Source of the DNA: Aeromicrobium piscarium
GTDB lineage: Bacteria > Actinomycetota > Actinomycetes > Propionibacteriales > Nocardioidaceae
NCBI RefSeq assembly: GCF_007421815.1
Contig: NZ_VLNT01000021.1
Coordinates: 1 to 44,068 of the forward strand
Reading direction: 5' to 3'
DNA: 44,068 nucleotides
Shown here piece after piece: positions 1 through 9,332 of the stretch. The first letter of the stretch is position 1, and every line of letters starts with the position of its first letter. The notes under the pieces were generated by a model, which was not told where the DNA came from, did not search any database, and worked only from the letters and a program-made list of their open reading frames with translations. The position numbers and the translations under genes are program-made.

Positions 1-193
1 GCTCTGCCACCTCGCTGGCGCTCACACCGGGCCGGGTGCCGTCCTCGATGTCGGCGGCCTTCAGCCAGTTCGTGAGCGTGGCCTCAGCGATGCCGAAGTC
101 CTCAGCGATCTGCTTCAGCGTGGTCTTGGAGTCTCGTCCACGGGCGACCGCGACCACGTCATCGCGGAACTCTTGCGGATAGGGAGCAGGCAT
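1..193 (-). CDS. IS3-family transposase OrfA, N-terminal part (cut by window edge)
   Basis: This is the start of a helix-turn-helix transposase subunit of the IS3 (IS911-like OrfA) class, which binds the element ends and works with an OrfB DDE integrase. Reading the minus strand from the ATG at 193 gives MPAPYPQEFRDDVVAVARGR, then a segment with KQIAEDFGIAEATLTNWLK (the HTH) and KAADIEDGTRPG, a wording typical of actinobacterial IS3 OrfA proteins. A GAGGAGAGGA stretch (about 200-209) lies just upstream as a ribosome-binding site. The frame stays open to base 1, so the remainder and any OrfB lie outside. The 148 bp between this gene and tRNA-Ala should hold the left end of the element, but I could not fix a terminal inverted repeat. 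An intact element or a remnant are both possible. Confidence 0.85.
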   Translation of the reverse strand, partial: MPAPYPQEFRDDVVAVARGRDSKTTLKQIAEDFGIAEATLTNWLKAADIEDGTRPGVSASEVAE

Positions 194-341
194 AGCGACA
201 TCCTCTCCTCTGATGCTGCGCACCAGAAGTCAGTTGTCACCTACGGCTGCATCACGCCCATCCGACTCTCTGAGCCCTTCGCCGCCCTCACACCAGAACC
301 CACATCAACTGATGTCAGGTGTTCTAGTACGTCTGAAATTG

Positions 342-414
342 TGGAGCTGAGGGGACTCGAACCCCTAACCCCCTGCTTGCAAAGCAGGTGCGCTACCAAT
401 TGCGCCACAGCCCC
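342..414 (-). tRNA. tRNA-Ala (anticodon TGC)
   Basis: The minus strand folds into a 73-nt cloverleaf: acceptor GGGGCTG pairing with CAGCTCC, discriminator A, and an anticodon arm CTGCT-TTGCAAG-style loop giving TGC. The acceptor contains the G3-U70 wobble pair that is the main identity element of alanine tRNA. CCA is not encoded, so the cca product must add it. It is the last gene of the gyrA-side cluster, 9 nt after the DLW-39 stop codon, as alaT follows ileT downstream of gyrA in mycobacteria. Confidence 0.97.
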
Positions 415-423
415 CGGTGGGGA

Positions 424-531
424 TCAGACCGAATCGCTGGCCTGAGCCCAGGCGTCCTGGCCGCCGGAACGGCGCCGCCAGAACAGGAAAGCACCCGCGG
501 CCACGGCGATGAGAACGACGATCTTCTTCAT
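424..531 (-). CDS. DLW-39 family small protein
   Basis: A 35-residue protein beginning MKKIVVLIAVAAGAFLFW, followed by a basic RRRS patch and an acidic, Trp-containing end DAWAQASDSV. This is the pattern of the actinobacterial DLW-39 family: one membrane helix (about residues 3-18) and a conserved D-x-W...A/S-D-x-V tail. The function is unknown. The ATG at 531 is preceded by GGAGGT with a 6-nt gap, a strong ribosome-binding site. The gene fills the spacer between tRNA-Ile (20 nt upstream) and tRNA-Ala (9 nt downstream), so its message should be released from a tRNA-mRNA-tRNA precursor by tRNA processing. Confidence 0.85.
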   Translation of the reverse strand: MKKIVVLIAVAAGAFLFWRRRSGGQDAWAQASDSV

Positions 532-551
532 GGTGAACCTCCAGGGTGCGG

Positions 552-626
552 TGGGCCTAGCTGGACTTGAACCAGCGACCTCTTCCTTATCAGGGAAGCG
601 CTCTAACCAAGCTGAGCTATAGGCCC
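552..626 (-). tRNA. tRNA-Ile (anticodon GAT)
   Basis: The minus strand gives a 75-nt cloverleaf: acceptor GGGCCTA/TAGGCCC with discriminator A, D-arm GCTCAGCTTGGTTAGAGC, anticodon arm CTTCC-CTGATAA-GGAAG (GAT, Ile), and T-arm GCTGG-TTCAAGT-CCAGC. CCA is not encoded. It lies 55 nt beyond the DUF3566 gene and directly upstream of the DLW-39 gene, matching the ileT-alaT pair downstream of gyrA in Mycobacteriales. Confidence 0.97.
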
Positions 627-681
627 GCAACAGCGTTGAACTCTACCCTACGTCCGCGACGTGCGGACCGTCGGGGTGGTC

Positions 682-1797
682 TCAGCGCTGATCCTCCAGG
701 AACGTCACCTTCAGACCACCCAGAATCGACGCCGACAGGTTGTACAGATGGGCGGCAATCGTGGCCAGCGCGGTCATGAACACGACATTGAGCGCAGAGA
801 GCACGAGCGTGAGACCCACGAGACGGCCGAAGCCGAAATAGTCGGAGACATCGAAGGATCCGGCGTCGTCGCTGAGGATATTGGTGACGCTGTCGTTCAG
901 CGCACCCCAGACGCCGGTGATCTGCAGAACGACCCAGAACACCGCCATGGCCACCACGGCCACGATCATCAGCGCCACCGAGATCACGAACGCCAGACGC
1001 GTCACGGACCACGGTTCGATATAGCGCAGCCGCAGCAGTGCGCGTCCCGGCTCGGTGGCGTCCTGTTCGACCTCGACCTTGGTGCTCGCCGCGTCCGCCT
1101 TGCCGCGGGCCGAAACCTGCTGTTCCGCGGGCGGGGTCGCCGGACCCTTGCCCCTCAGCTTGCCTTTGAACTTCTCGGTCTTGTCCTTGACGGTACTGGT
1201 GCCCGTGCCGGTGTCCTTGGTCGTGTCCGACTCCGGTGCCGGCTTGTCATCCTTGACCGCCGGGATGACCGAGGTGGCATCCGGGCTGGACGCCGTGGTC
1301 CGGGTGTACTCGTCCTTGCTCAGACCGCTCAGCGGCTTGCGCGGACCCCCGGTGGCCGTTCCGCCCGAGGGGCGGCTCAGCGGCTGGCGCGCCGACACGC
1401 TCGGCTTCTCGCCCCCGCCCGGCTTCTTACTGGAGTCGGGCTTGCCGGTATCCGCGTTCTTGCCCTTCTCCGGGTTCTTGCCTTGTTCGGGCTTGGCCCC
1501 AGCTGCCTGCTTCTTCGCCGCGGGAGCCTCGGAGGCGCTCGACGACGATGGCGACGTCTTGGACGTAGGCGCAGAAGACTTCTGAGACGCAGTACCACCA
1601 TCGGCCGACCCCGGCTTGGCACCGGAGGGCGCGGCCGACCCACCGGACTTCGGGGCAGATTTCTCGGCGGATTCCGGCGTGTTCTTCGCGTCGTTACCGG
1701 GCTTCTTCGGCCCGTCCTGGTCCGCCTCGACCCGCGGCATCTCCTGGGTCGGCGAGTCGCGCTTGCCTTGGCTGTCTCCCGGCGACTTCTCAGTCAC
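682..1797 (-). CDS. DUF3566 membrane protein with long disordered N-terminus
   Basis: 371 residues. Residues 1 to about 245 are low-complexity, rich in Ser, Pro, Lys, Gly and Ala, and look disordered. The C-terminal part carries the DUF3566 domain: [17 protein letters not shown], a membrane helix ([20 protein letters not shown]), a short extracytoplasmic loop with SDYFGFGRL, and a second helix ([20 protein letters not shown]). It corresponds in position and architecture to Rv0007 of M. tuberculosis, encoded just after gyrA. The GTG start overlaps the gyrA stop by 8 bp, so translation is probably coupled. The biochemical role is unknown. The tail length is typical of the variable actinobacterial family. 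Confidence 0.88.
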   Translation of the reverse strand: MTEKSPGDSQGKRDSPTQEMPRVEADQDGPKKPGNDAKNTPESAEKSAPKSGGSAAPSGAKPGSADGGTASQKSSAPTSKTSPSSSSASEAPAAKKQAAGAKPEQGKNPEKGKNADTGKPDSSKKPGGGEKPSVSARQPLSRPSGGTATGGPRKPLSGLSKDEYTRTTASSPDATSVIPAVKDDKPAPESDTTKDTGTGTSTVKDKTEKFKGKLRGKGPATPPAEQQVSARGKADAASTKVEVEQDATEPGRALLRLRYIEPWSVTRLAFVISVALMIVAVVAMAVFWVVLQITGVWGALNDSVTNILSDDAGSFDVSDYFGFGRLVGLTLVLSALNVVFMTALATIAAHLYNLSASILGGLKVTFLEDQR

Positions 1798-4345
1798 TGC
1801 TCTGCCCCTCGTCGCTCGTCGTGCCTGATTCGTCCGTCGCCGCGTCGTCCTCGGTCGGGACCGTCTCGTTGTTGCGTGCGATGGTCACCACCCGGTCGTC
1901 CCCCTTGAACTTGACGAAGCTGACTCCCATCGTGCCACGACCCTTGGCGGGAACGCCGGAAACGAGGCTGCGTGTGATCTGACCGGACGCGGTCACGCTG
2001 ATGACATCATCGCTGTCGCGCAGCACCAGACCGCCGACCAGCTCACCACGATTCTCGGTGATCTGCATGGCGCGGATGCCCAGACCGCCGCGCCCCTGAA
2101 CCCGGTACTCCTCGATCGGCGTCTTCTTCGCGTAGCCACCGTCGGTGACGGTGAAGACGTACAGCGGATCGGATTCCTCCTCAGCGCCGGCCTTGATGAC
2201 GGTCATCGACAACAGCTCGTCGCCGTCACGGAACTTCATGCCCGTCACGCCCGAGGTGGCCCGGCCCATCGGGCGCAGCTGCTCGTCATCGGCACGGAAG
2301 CGGATCGACTGGGCCTTGCGGCTGATCAACAGGATGTCGTCATCGGCCGAGACCAGCTCGGCGCCGATCAGCTCGTCGTCCTCGTCGCGGAAATTGATGG
2401 CGATGACACCCGCCTGCCGCGGGCTGTTGTAGTCCGAGAGCCGCGTCTTCTTGACCAGGCCCTTCTTGGTGCCCAGTACGAGGTACGGCGTCGTCTCATA
2501 GTCGCGGATGGCGAGCACGCGGGCGATCTCCTCGCCCGGCTGGAAGCTCAGCAACCCGGCGACGTGACCACCGCGGGCATCACGGCCGCCCTCGGGAAGG
2601 TGATACGCCTTGGCCCGGTAGACGCGGCCGGCCGTCGTGAAGAACAGGATCCAGTGGTGGCTCGTCGTCGCGAACACGTGCTGCACCGAGTCCTCGCCGC
2701 GCAGCGACGCGCCACGGACACCCTTGCCGCCACGACCCTGCACACGGTACAGATCGGTCTTCGTGCGCTTGGCGTAACCGCCGCGGGTGATCGTGACGAC
2801 GACCTCCTCATCGGGGATCAGATCCTCATCGGAGAGATCGCCATCGGCCGGGATGATCTGCGTGCGGCGGTCGTCGCCGTACTTGTCGACGATCTCGGCG
2901 AGCTCGTCGCTGATGATCTGACGCTGCCGCTCCTCGCTCTCGAGGATCGCCTTCAGCTCGGCGATCTCGGCCTCGATCTTGGCCAGATCGTCGATGATCT
3001 TCTGGCGTTCCAGGGCAGCGAGGCGGCGCAACTGCATGTCGAGGATCGCGCCGGCCTGGATATCGTCGATGTCCAGCAGCGACTTGAGCCCCTCGCGCGC
3101 CTCATCGACCGTCGGGCTGCGACGGATCAGCGCGATGACCTCATCGAGGTGATCGAGCGCCTTCGCGAGGCCGCGCAACACATGGGCGCGCTTCTCGGCC
3201 TCCCGCAGGCGGTACCGGGTGCGCCGCTGGATGACGTCGATCTGATGGTTGACCCAGTTGAGGATGAAGCCGTCGAGCGTGAGCGTCCTCGGGACATCGT
3301 CGACGAGCGCCAGCATGTTGGCGCTGAAGTTGCTCTGCAGCTCGGTGTGCTTGTACAGGTTGTTGAGGACCACCCGCGCGACCGCGTCCCGGCGGACCTC
3401 GATGACGATGCGGCGTCCGACCCGCGAGCTCGACTCGTCGCGCAGATCGGCGATCCCCTGCAACCGCCCGGAGTTGACGAGCTCGGCGATCTTGCGCATG
3501 AGCGAGTCCGGGTTGACCTGATAGGGCAGCTCGGTGACGACGAGCTGCATCCTGCCCTTGGTGTCCTCCTCGATGTTCACCACGGCGCGCATCGTGACCG
3601 AACCGCGACCCGTGCGGTACATGTCCTCGATGCCCTTGGTGCCGACGATGAGGCCGTGCGTGGGGAAATCGGGGCCCTTGATGCGCTCCATCAGCGCCTC
3701 GAGCAGCTCCGCGGCCGAGGCACCCGGGTGCTTCAACGCCCACTGCACGCCCTCGGCGACCTCTCGGAGGTTGTGCGGCGGGATATTGGTGGCCATGCCG
3801 ACCGCGATACCGGCCGAGCCGTTGACCAGCAGGTTCGGGATGCGCGAGGGCAGGACGGTCGGCTCCTGCGAGCGGCCGTCGTAGTTCGCCTTGAAGTCGA
3901 CCGTCTCCTGGTCGATATCGCGCACCATCTCCATCGCGATGGGCGCGAGCTTGCACTCGGTGTACCGCATCGCCGCAGCCGGATCGTCGCCCGGTGAGCC
4001 GAAGTTGCCCTGCCCCGAGACCATCGGGGCGCGCATGACCCACGGCTGGGCGAGCCGCACGAGGGTGTCGTAGATCGCGGTGTCGCCGTGGGGGTGATAT
4101 TGACCCATCACGTCACCGACGATGCGGCTGCACTTGCTGAAGCCGCGGTCGGGACGGTAGCCGCCGTCGAACATCGCGTAGAGCACCCGACGGTGCACCG
4201 GCTTGAGACCGTCGCGCACATCCGGGAGCGCCCGCGAGACGATCACGCTCATCGCATAGTCGATGTACGAGCGCTGCATCTCGTCGTGCAGCTCGACCGG
4301 TTCGATGCGGTCGGAGGGAGTCTCGCCGGTCGGCGTCTCAGTCAT
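1790..4345 (-). CDS. gyrA: DNA gyrase subunit A
   Basis: Breakage-reunion subunit of gyrase, which introduces negative supercoils with GyrB. It has 851 residues, the usual length. The catalytic tyrosine is in AAAMRYTE (Tyr128). The quinolone-resistance-determining segment reads [17 protein letters not shown] at about 85-100, with Thr89 and Ala90 where E. coli has Ser83-Ala84, and Asp93 conserved. A coiled-coil tower follows, then the C-terminal pinwheel with a GyrA-box-like QGRGGKG near residue 535 and a related QGRGGLG repeat later. The C-terminus is acidic. The ATG follows GAGGTACCTGACCC. gyrB lies 88 bp upstream and the DUF3566 gene overlaps the end. Confidence 0.98.
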   Translation of the reverse strand: MTETPTGETPSDRIEPVELHDEMQRSYIDYAMSVIVSRALPDVRDGLKPVHRRVLYAMFDGGYRPDRGFSKCSRIVGDVMGQYHPHGDTAIYDTLVRLAQPWVMRAPMVSGQGNFGSPGDDPAAAMRYTECKLAPIAMEMVRDIDQETVDFKANYDGRSQEPTVLPSRIPNLLVNGSAGIAVGMATNIPPHNLREVAEGVQWALKHPGASAAELLEALMERIKGPDFPTHGLIVGTKGIEDMYRTGRGSVTMRAVVNIEEDTKGRMQLVVTELPYQVNPDSLMRKIAELVNSGRLQGIADLRDESSSRVGRRIVIEVRRDAVARVVLNNLYKHTELQSNFSANMLALVDDVPRTLTLDGFILNWVNHQIDVIQRRTRYRLREAEKRAHVLRGLAKALDHLDEVIALIRRSPTVDEAREGLKSLLDIDDIQAGAILDMQLRRLAALERQKIIDDLAKIEAEIAELKAILESEERQRQIISDELAEIVDKYGDDRRTQIIPADGDLSDEDLIPDEEVVVTITRGGYAKRTKTDLYRVQGRGGKGVRGASLRGEDSVQHVFATTSHHWILFFTTAGRVYRAKAYHLPEGGRDARGGHVAGLLSFQPGEEIARVLAIRDYETTPYLVLGTKKGLVKKTRLSDYNSPRQAGVIAINFRDEDDELIGAELVSADDDILLISRKAQSIRFRADDEQLRPMGRATSGVTGMKFRDGDELLSMTVIKAGAEEESDPLYVFTVTDGGYAKKTPIEEYRVQGRGGLGIRAMQITENRGELVGGLVLRDSDDVISVTASGQITRSLVSGVPAKGRGTMGVSFVKFKGDDRVVTIARNNETVPTEDDAATDESGTTSDEGQSSD

Positions 4346-4433
4346 GGGTCAGGTACCTCGTTCGAGAAGGTGCTGGAGCTGAATGGTCGTATGTCGGTTC
4401 TGGGTAGCGGTGAGGAACGAGCCACCGGGACCG

Positions 4434-6458
4434 CTAAATATCCAAGAACCTGACGTCTTTGGCGTTGCGCTGGATGAAGGAACGCCGCTGGTCGACGTCC
4501 TCGCCCATCAGCACGGTGAAGATCTCATCGGCGACGGCGGCATCGGCCAGCGTGACCTGACGCAGCAGTCGGCGCTCGGGATCCATCGTGGTCTCCCAGA
4601 GCTCCGAGTCGTTCATCTCACCCAGACCCTTGTACCGCTGGACCGGAGCCTCCTTGGGCAGCCGGTGACCCGCCTCGTCGCCGGCCGCGAGCAGGGCATC
4701 GCGCTCGCGGTCGGAGTAGGCGAGCTCATGGGGCGCGTTGGTCCACTTGATCTTGTACAGCGGCGGCTGCGCCAGGTACACGTGACCCGCGTCGATGAGC
4801 GGCTTCATGAAGCGGAACAGCAGGGTCAGCAGCAGTGTGGTGATGTGCTGGCCGTCGACATCGGCATCGGCCATCAGGACGATCTTGTTGTACCGCAGCT
4901 TGGCGATGTCGAAGTCCTCGTGGACCCCGGTGCCGAGAGCGCTGATGATCGCCTGCACCTCCGCGTTCTGCAGGATCTTGTCGATGCGCGCCTTCTCGAC
5001 ATTGAGGATCTTGCCGCGCAGCGGGAGGATCGCCTGGGTGCGCGGGTCGCGGCCGCCCTTGGCCGAGCCACCGGCGGAGTTGCCCTCCACGACGAAGACC
5101 TCGCACTCCTCGGGATTACGGCTCGAGCAGTCGGCCAGCTTGCCGGGCAGACCGCCGCTGCCGAGGAAGCCCTTGCGGTTGCGGGCCAGGTCGCGTGCCT
5201 TACGGGCCGCCAGACGGGCGGATGCCGCGTCCATCGACTTGCGGACGATCGTCTTGCCCTCGTTGGGGTGGGCCTCGAGCCAGGCGCCGAGCTCGTCGTT
5301 CAGCATCTGCTGCACGAAGGTCTTGGCCTCGGTGTTGCCGAGCTTGGTCTTGGTCTGCCCCTCGAACTGCGGCTCGGTGAGCTTGACCGAGATGATCGCG
5401 GTCAGGCCCTCGCGGATGTCATCACCGGTGAGCCGGTCCTCCTTCTTCTTGACGAGATTGTTGTTCTCGGCGAAGCGGTTGACCGTGGTGGTGATGGCGG
5501 CGCGGAAGCCTTCTTCGTGGGTGCCGCCCTCGTGGGTGTTGATGGTGTTGGCGAAGGTGTGCACCGATTCGCTGAAGCTGGCATTCCACTGCATCGCGAG
5601 CTCGAGCGAGAGCCCGCTGGTCTCGTCCTCGCGCTCGATGTTGATGACATCGGGATGGATCGGCTGGCGATTGCCGGTGTTGATGTGCTTGACGTAGTCG
5701 ACCAGGCCGCCGTCGTAGTGGAAGGTGACCTCGCGCTCGATCTCGTCGACAGTCCCCTCGGTCGCCTCGGGATTGGCATCGCCGGGGAGCTCGCGCTCAT
5801 CGCGAAGGGTGATGGTCAGGCCCTTGTTGAGGAAGGCCATCTCCCGGAAGCGGGTCTTGAGCGTCTCGAAATCGTAGGTGGTGGTCTCGAAGATCTCGTC
5901 GGAGGCGTAGAAGGTGTTGCTGGTGCCGGTCTCGTCGGTGGCCTCGTGCCGCTCCAGCGGGGCATCGGGCTCGCCGTAGGTGAAGGACTGCGTCCACCGG
6001 TACCCGTCGCGCTTGACGTCGATGAACAACCGGGTGCTCAGCGCGTTGACGACCGAGACGCCGACGCCGTGCAGACCGCCGGAGACCTTGTAGCCCCCGC
6101 CGCCGAACTTGCCGCCGGCGTGCAGCGAGGTGAGCACCAGGGTGACCGCGGGGATCTGCTCGGTGGGATGGACGTCGACCGGGATGCCGCGGCCGTCGTC
6201 GACGACCCTCACGCCACCGTCGGCCTGCAGGACCACCAGGATCCGGCTGGCATAACCGGCCAGGGCTTCGTCGACCGAGTTGTCGACCACCTCGTAGACG
6301 AGATGGTGCAGGCCACGCTCGCCGGTGGAGCCGATATACATGCCGGGACGCTTGCGTACCGCTTCCAGCCCTTCCAGGACCTGGATGTTGCTGGCGTCGT
6401 AGGACTGCGGCTGACCATCCACGGGAAGGTCACTGTTGCTCTCAGGCGCTGGAGTCAC
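4434..6458 (-). CDS. gyrB: DNA gyrase subunit B
   Basis: ATPase and TOPRIM subunit of gyrase, 674 residues. The GHKL ATPase motifs are visible: [13 protein letters not shown] (catalytic Glu and Mg-binding Asn), DDGRGIPV, and the lid [20 protein letters not shown]. The transducer follows, then the TOPRIM domain with [30 protein letters not shown] and DADVDGQHI. It ends [10 protein letters not shown], the usual GyrB terminus. I chose the GTG at 6458 because a -10 hexamer TATACT sits 6 nt before it, which implies a leaderless transcript; no ribosome-binding site is visible. In mycobacteria the gene follows recF-DUF721 directly, but here a divergently oriented PAP2 gene intervenes. Confidence 0.98.
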   Translation of the reverse strand: MTPAPESNSDLPVDGQPQSYDASNIQVLEGLEAVRKRPGMYIGSTGERGLHHLVYEVVDNSVDEALAGYASRILVVLQADGGVRVVDDGRGIPVDVHPTEQIPAVTLVLTSLHAGGKFGGGGYKVSGGLHGVGVSVVNALSTRLFIDVKRDGYRWTQSFTYGEPDAPLERHEATDETGTSNTFYASDEIFETTTYDFETLKTRFREMAFLNKGLTITLRDERELPGDANPEATEGTVDEIEREVTFHYDGGLVDYVKHINTGNRQPIHPDVINIEREDETSGLSLELAMQWNASFSESVHTFANTINTHEGGTHEEGFRAAITTTVNRFAENNNLVKKKEDRLTGDDIREGLTAIISVKLTEPQFEGQTKTKLGNTEAKTFVQQMLNDELGAWLEAHPNEGKTIVRKSMDAASARLAARKARDLARNRKGFLGSGGLPGKLADCSSRNPEECEVFVVEGNSAGGSAKGGRDPRTQAILPLRGKILNVEKARIDKILQNAEVQAIISALGTGVHEDFDIAKLRYNKIVLMADADVDGQHITTLLLTLLFRFMKPLIDAGHVYLAQPPLYKIKWTNAPHELAYSDRERDALLAAGDEAGHRLPKEAPVQRYKGLGEMNDSELWETTMDPERRLLRQVTLADAAVADEIFTVLMGEDVDQRRSFIQRNAKDVRFLDI

Positions 6459-6492
6459 TCGATAAGTATACGGGCAACCTCGTGGCGTTCAG
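6459..6492 (-). promoter_or_regulatory. Probable leaderless promoter of gyrB
   Basis: On the minus strand TATACT (6465-6470) is a near-consensus -10 box exactly 6 nt upstream of the GTG start codon, so transcription should begin at the start codon. A weak -35, CTGAAC (6487-6492), lies 16 nt further upstream. Leaderless mRNAs with this TANNNT spacing are common in actinobacteria. No Shine-Dalgarno sequence is present, which supports the call. Confidence 0.6.
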
Positions 6493-6686
6493 CACACGCG
6501 CGGGGTAGATGTGGACGGCATGTCTCCTCCACAGTGCGGTTGTGAGCGACGAGAAGGCCCTTAGAACGCACTGTCGCCCCCTCCTCCAACCACCACCATG
6601 GCGGAAGAGGTGTTCGGCGTCCCAGCGGACGCTTGACACCGCGGCCGATGCGACTGCGGATTCACCGCATGGGGCACAGTGGAGTC

Positions 6687-7514
6687 ATGACCGCTCCGCT
6701 CGTCGCCGAACCCACCAGATCGGCTGCCGCGCGAGGCCGCGTCACCGGACCGGCGGTGGCGGTGGCGATCGTCGGCACGCTCGCACTGGCCGGCCTCGTC
6801 ATGGCCGCCCTGAGCTCCTCGACCGGTCAGCTCGTCGACGACGCCGCCATGAACGCCGTGACGGCCAGCAACACCGCCGAGATCACCCTGCTCAGCGTCC
6901 TCGGCCGGGTCTCGATCGGTGCGATCCTGGCGGTGGCCGCGGTGTGTGTCGTGATAGCGCTGTTGCGACGGCGCTTCGCGCACGCGGTCGGCGCGCTCGC
7001 CATCATCGGGGGAGCCAATATCTCGACCCAGGCGCTGAAGGCAGTGCTGGACCGACCGGATCTCGGTGTGGGACTGCACCTCGCCAATAGCCTGCCGAGC
7101 GGCCACACCACGGTGGTGGCCAGCGCCGTCGCCGCGCTGGTGCTGGTGCTTCCCGCCGCGGTCCGCCCCGTGATGGCCGCGGTCGGTACCGCGGCGATCG
7201 GGCTCACGGGTCTCAGCACGATCGTCGCCGGCTGGCACCGTCCCGCCGACGTGGTCGGCGCGCTGTTGATGGTGGTGATCTGGACGAGTCTGGTCGCCGC
7301 CGTGCTCGGCGGGCACCGCGGCCGGACCTGGGCGTCGGCGCTGACCGCGCTGCTCGGTGCCGCCGCGTCCGTCGTGTTCCTCGGCGCCGTGGGCGTCCGC
7401 CCCGCCTCGTCGTGGTCCGATGTCGTGCTCGCGACCAGCGTGCTGGGTGCCGTGGCAGCCATGACAGCAGCAGCCGTCACCCTCTTCGTCGCGGTGACCC
7501 CGGCCCACAACTGA
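6687..7514 (+). CDS. PAP2-family membrane phosphatase
   Basis: 275 residues with about six hydrophobic segments. The three phosphatase motifs of the type 2 phosphatidic acid phosphatase family are present: KAVLDRP (Lys119, Arg123-Pro124), PSGH (137-140) and S-x6-H-x3-D in STIVAGWHRPAD (Ser177, His184, Asp188). Members dephosphorylate lipid phosphates such as undecaprenyl pyrophosphate or phosphatidic acid; the substrate cannot be told here. A perfect -35 TTGACA stands at 6633-6638, but the matching -10 is poor. The ATG at 6687 gives a short N-terminus before the first helix; no good ribosome-binding site decides it. The gene runs against its neighbours, divergent from gyrB and convergent with the DUF721 gene 8 bp away. 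Confidence 0.85.
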   Translation: MTAPLVAEPTRSAAARGRVTGPAVAVAIVGTLALAGLVMAALSSSTGQLVDDAAMNAVTASNTAEITLLSVLGRVSIGAILAVAAVCVVIALLRRRFAHAVGALAIIGGANISTQALKAVLDRPDLGVGLHLANSLPSGHTTVVASAVAALVLVLPAAVRPVMAAVGTAAIGLTGLSTIVAGWHRPADVVGALLMVVIWTSLVAAVLGGHRGRTWASALTALLGAAASVVFLGAVGVRPASSWSDVVLATSVLGAVAAMTAAAVTLFVAVTPAHN

Positions 7515-7522
7515 CCGCCCTG

Positions 7523-8071
7523 TCAGCCGTAGGTGTCGCGGGGGCCGCGGCCGCCTCTGACGGAGCGTCGGCCCCGAGTCCACGACGGTGCCTGCGGGCC
7601 GCGGATGTCCAAACGGATGACGGAACCGTCACCCAGCAGCTCGTTGAGCTTGGCGACGAGACGCGGGGCGAGGAGGGTCAGTTCGCGCGCCCACGCCGTG
7701 GACGTCGCCTGGATGCGCACGATCCCGTCGTCGAAGCCCACCACCTCGCTGTGCTGGGCCACCTCCGGACCCACGACCGAGGCCCAGTCCGTGAACACCC
7801 GGGTCGCGGCGAGCTGATCGGTCCACCCCTGCTGACGGACCAGCTCCCCGACGAAATCGCCGAGTGGGGTGGCGTCCTCACGCTGGGGACGCGCGGTCCG
7901 TCGCCGAGCACGCCCGCGTCGCCGTTGAGGCGCGGCCGGGGCGCCGCTCGAGCGGTAGGAGTCGGCGATCTCCCGCGCCATCTTGACCACGTCATCGGCC
8001 GAGTGCCAGGGCGCCTCGTCCTCCGGGGTGTCCTCGGGCTGCTCTTCGTCGGGCGGTGTCGGCTCGCTCAT
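7523..8071 (-). CDS. DUF721 (DciA-like) protein
   Basis: 182 residues from the ATG at 8071; an in-frame ATG at 8116 would add 15. DUF721 proteins include DciA, the replicative-helicase loader or operator found in bacteria lacking DnaC/DnaI, and the mycobacterial homologue lies next to recF. The N-terminal third is acidic and Pro-rich (EEQPEDTPEDEAP), then an Arg-rich linker (RRRGRARRRTARPQRED), then the DUF721 core with GDFVGELVRQQGW, DWASVVGPEVAQHSEVV and ATSTAWARELTLLAPRLVAKLNELL. It lies 79 bp after recF and ends 8 bp from the oppositely oriented PAP2 gene. A GC-rich near-palindrome, GCTCGCTCCGCTCGCT, fills much of the gap to recF. Confidence 0.85.
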   Translation of the reverse strand: MSEPTPPDEEQPEDTPEDEAPWHSADDVVKMAREIADSYRSSGAPAAPQRRRGRARRRTARPQREDATPLGDFVGELVRQQGWTDQLAATRVFTDWASVVGPEVAQHSEVVGFDDGIVRIQATSTAWARELTLLAPRLVAKLNELLGDGSVIRLDIRGPQAPSWTRGRRSVRGGRGPRDTYG

Positions 8072-8150
8072 GCCGGCACCGCCCGAGAGAAGAACACGAT
8101 AGGCCGACGCCGGCATGAGAAAGACCCCACACCACGCTCGCTCCGCTCGC

Positions 8151-9275
8151 TCATGCCGGCGTCACCTTTCCCGCATGGACCGCGAACCGCTCGTCGCCCA
8201 GGCCCTCGGGGACGTCGGCATCGACCGCGGCGGTCACGAGTACCTGTTCGGCCCCGCTGACGAGGGTCGCGAGATGGTCGCGGCGCCGTTGGTCAAGCTC
8301 GGCGAACACATCATCGAGGATGAGGATCGGATCATCGCCCTCGTCACGCAACAGGTCGTAGGACGCGAGGCGCAGTGCGAGGGCGAGGGACCAGGACTCA
8401 CCGTGGCTCGCATATCCCTTGGCGGGCAGCTCGCCGATGCCGAGCACCACCTCGTCGCGATGCGGCCCGACGAGGCTCACGCCACGGTCCAGCTCGTCGC
8501 GGCGCCGCCGATCCATCTCCTCGAGCAGCGCGTCCGTGAGAGCCTTCGGATCTCGTTCGTGCACCTCCACCGCGCCCGCGGCCGGGCGATAGGCGGCGCT
8601 GACCTCGCGCCGGTCAGGCGACGCGGCGGCCGCGACGGACTGATACGCCACGGTGGCGTAGGGGATGAGCTCATCGAGTAGAGCCAGCCGCGCAGCCGTC
8701 AATTCGCCGCCGTTACGGGCCAGCGACTCATTCCACACCTCTAAAGTCGACAAATCTACTTGTCGCTTTCTCGCTGTTTTGAGGAGGGTGTTGCGCTGCT
8801 TTAGCGTCCGGTCGTAGTCGGCCTTGACGCCCGCGAGTCGCGGGGCCCGCATGACCAGCAGTCCGTCGAGGAAGTGCCGACGATCGGACGGGTCACCCTT
8901 GACCAGCGCCAGATCCTCGGGGGAGAAGATGACGCTGCGGACCATGCCGACGAGATCGCGCACGCGCGGCACCGTATTGCGATTGACGCGCGCGCGGTTC
9001 GACCGCCCTGGCGTGATCTCGACCTCGACCAAGGCCGGGCGGTCGTCCTTGACCACCTCGGCGCGCACGATCGCCTGGTCAGCCCCCGCCCGCACAAGCG
9101 GAGCGTCTCCGGACACCCGGTGCGAAGTCAGCCGCGAGATATAGTCGACCGCCTCGACGAGATTGGTCTTTCCCTGGCCGTTGGCACCCACGAACGCCGT
9201 CGCCCCCGGGCGCAAGTCGATGTCGACGCTCGGATATGAGCGGAAATCGACGAGCGAGAGACGACGGACATGCAC
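8151..9275 (-). CDS. recF: DNA replication and repair protein RecF
   Basis: SMC/ABC-like ATPase that helps load RecA at single-strand gaps. 374 residues, normal length. It begins MHVRRLSLVDFRSYPSVDID, with Walker A GANGQGKTN at 30-38. Later motifs are the signature region (HGESWSLALALRLASYDLLR) and Walker B/D-loop DPILILDDVFAELDQRRRD. It lies 57 bp downstream of gnd. An unusual stretch at 8739-8780 uses AT-rich, rare codons (AAA, AGA, CAA, GTA, TTG and a TTA leucine codon at residue 178); see the separate entry. Confidence 0.97.
   Translation of the reverse strand: MHVRRLSLVDFRSYPSVDIDLRPGATAFVGANGQGKTNLVEAVDYISRLTSHRVSGDAPLVRAGADQAIVRAEVVKDDRPALVEVEITPGRSNRARVNRNTVPRVRDLVGMVRSVIFSPEDLALVKGDPSDRRHFLDGLLVMRAPRLAGVKADYDRTLKQRNTLLKTARKRQVDLSTLEVWNESLARNGGELTAARLALLDELIPYATVAYQSVAAAASPDRREVSAAYRPAAGAVEVHERDPKALTDALLEEMDRRRRDELDRGVSLVGPHRDEVVLGIGELPAKGYASHGESWSLALALRLASYDLLRDEGDDPILILDDVFAELDQRRRDHLATLVSGAEQVLVTAAVDADVPEGLGDERFAVHAGKVTPA
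8739..8780 (-). other. Low-GC, rare-codon island inside recF
   Basis: About 42 bp of clearly AT-richer sequence in an otherwise GC-rich gene, encoding KTARKRQVDLSTLE. It contains one TTA codon (8742-8744) and a perfect 6-bp inverted repeat CGACAA(8748-8753)/TTGTCG(8760-8765) around a 6-nt loop. It shares the word TTTGTCGAC with a similar island in dnaA. A conserved regulatory site, a translational pause or a transferred patch are all possible. Confidence 0.5.
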
Positions 9276-9332
9276 GCGTCCACCGTAGCCGGTGCGGCGG
9301 TCTCACTGCCGCCCCACCGGACGGCGACGAGG

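Noticed and set aside
2564..3997. Long plus-strand open frame (477 codons) across gyrA
   Set aside because: It is antisense to a certain gene and is an open-frame shadow of GC-rich codons; its protein has no family features.
4383..6545. 720-codon plus-strand frame across gyrB
   Set aside because: Antisense shadow of gyrB with repetitive Leu/Val/Asp/Gly composition and no recognised motif.
6598..6636. 12-codon frame MAEEVFGVPADA upstream of the PAP2 gene
   Set aside because: No ribosome-binding site and no conservation evidence; chance is more likely.
8137..8156. GAGCGAGCGGAGCGAGC near-palindrome between recF and the DUF721 gene as a terminator
   Set aside because: It is a low-complexity GC repeat inside a likely operon and forms only a weak, overlapping hairpin.
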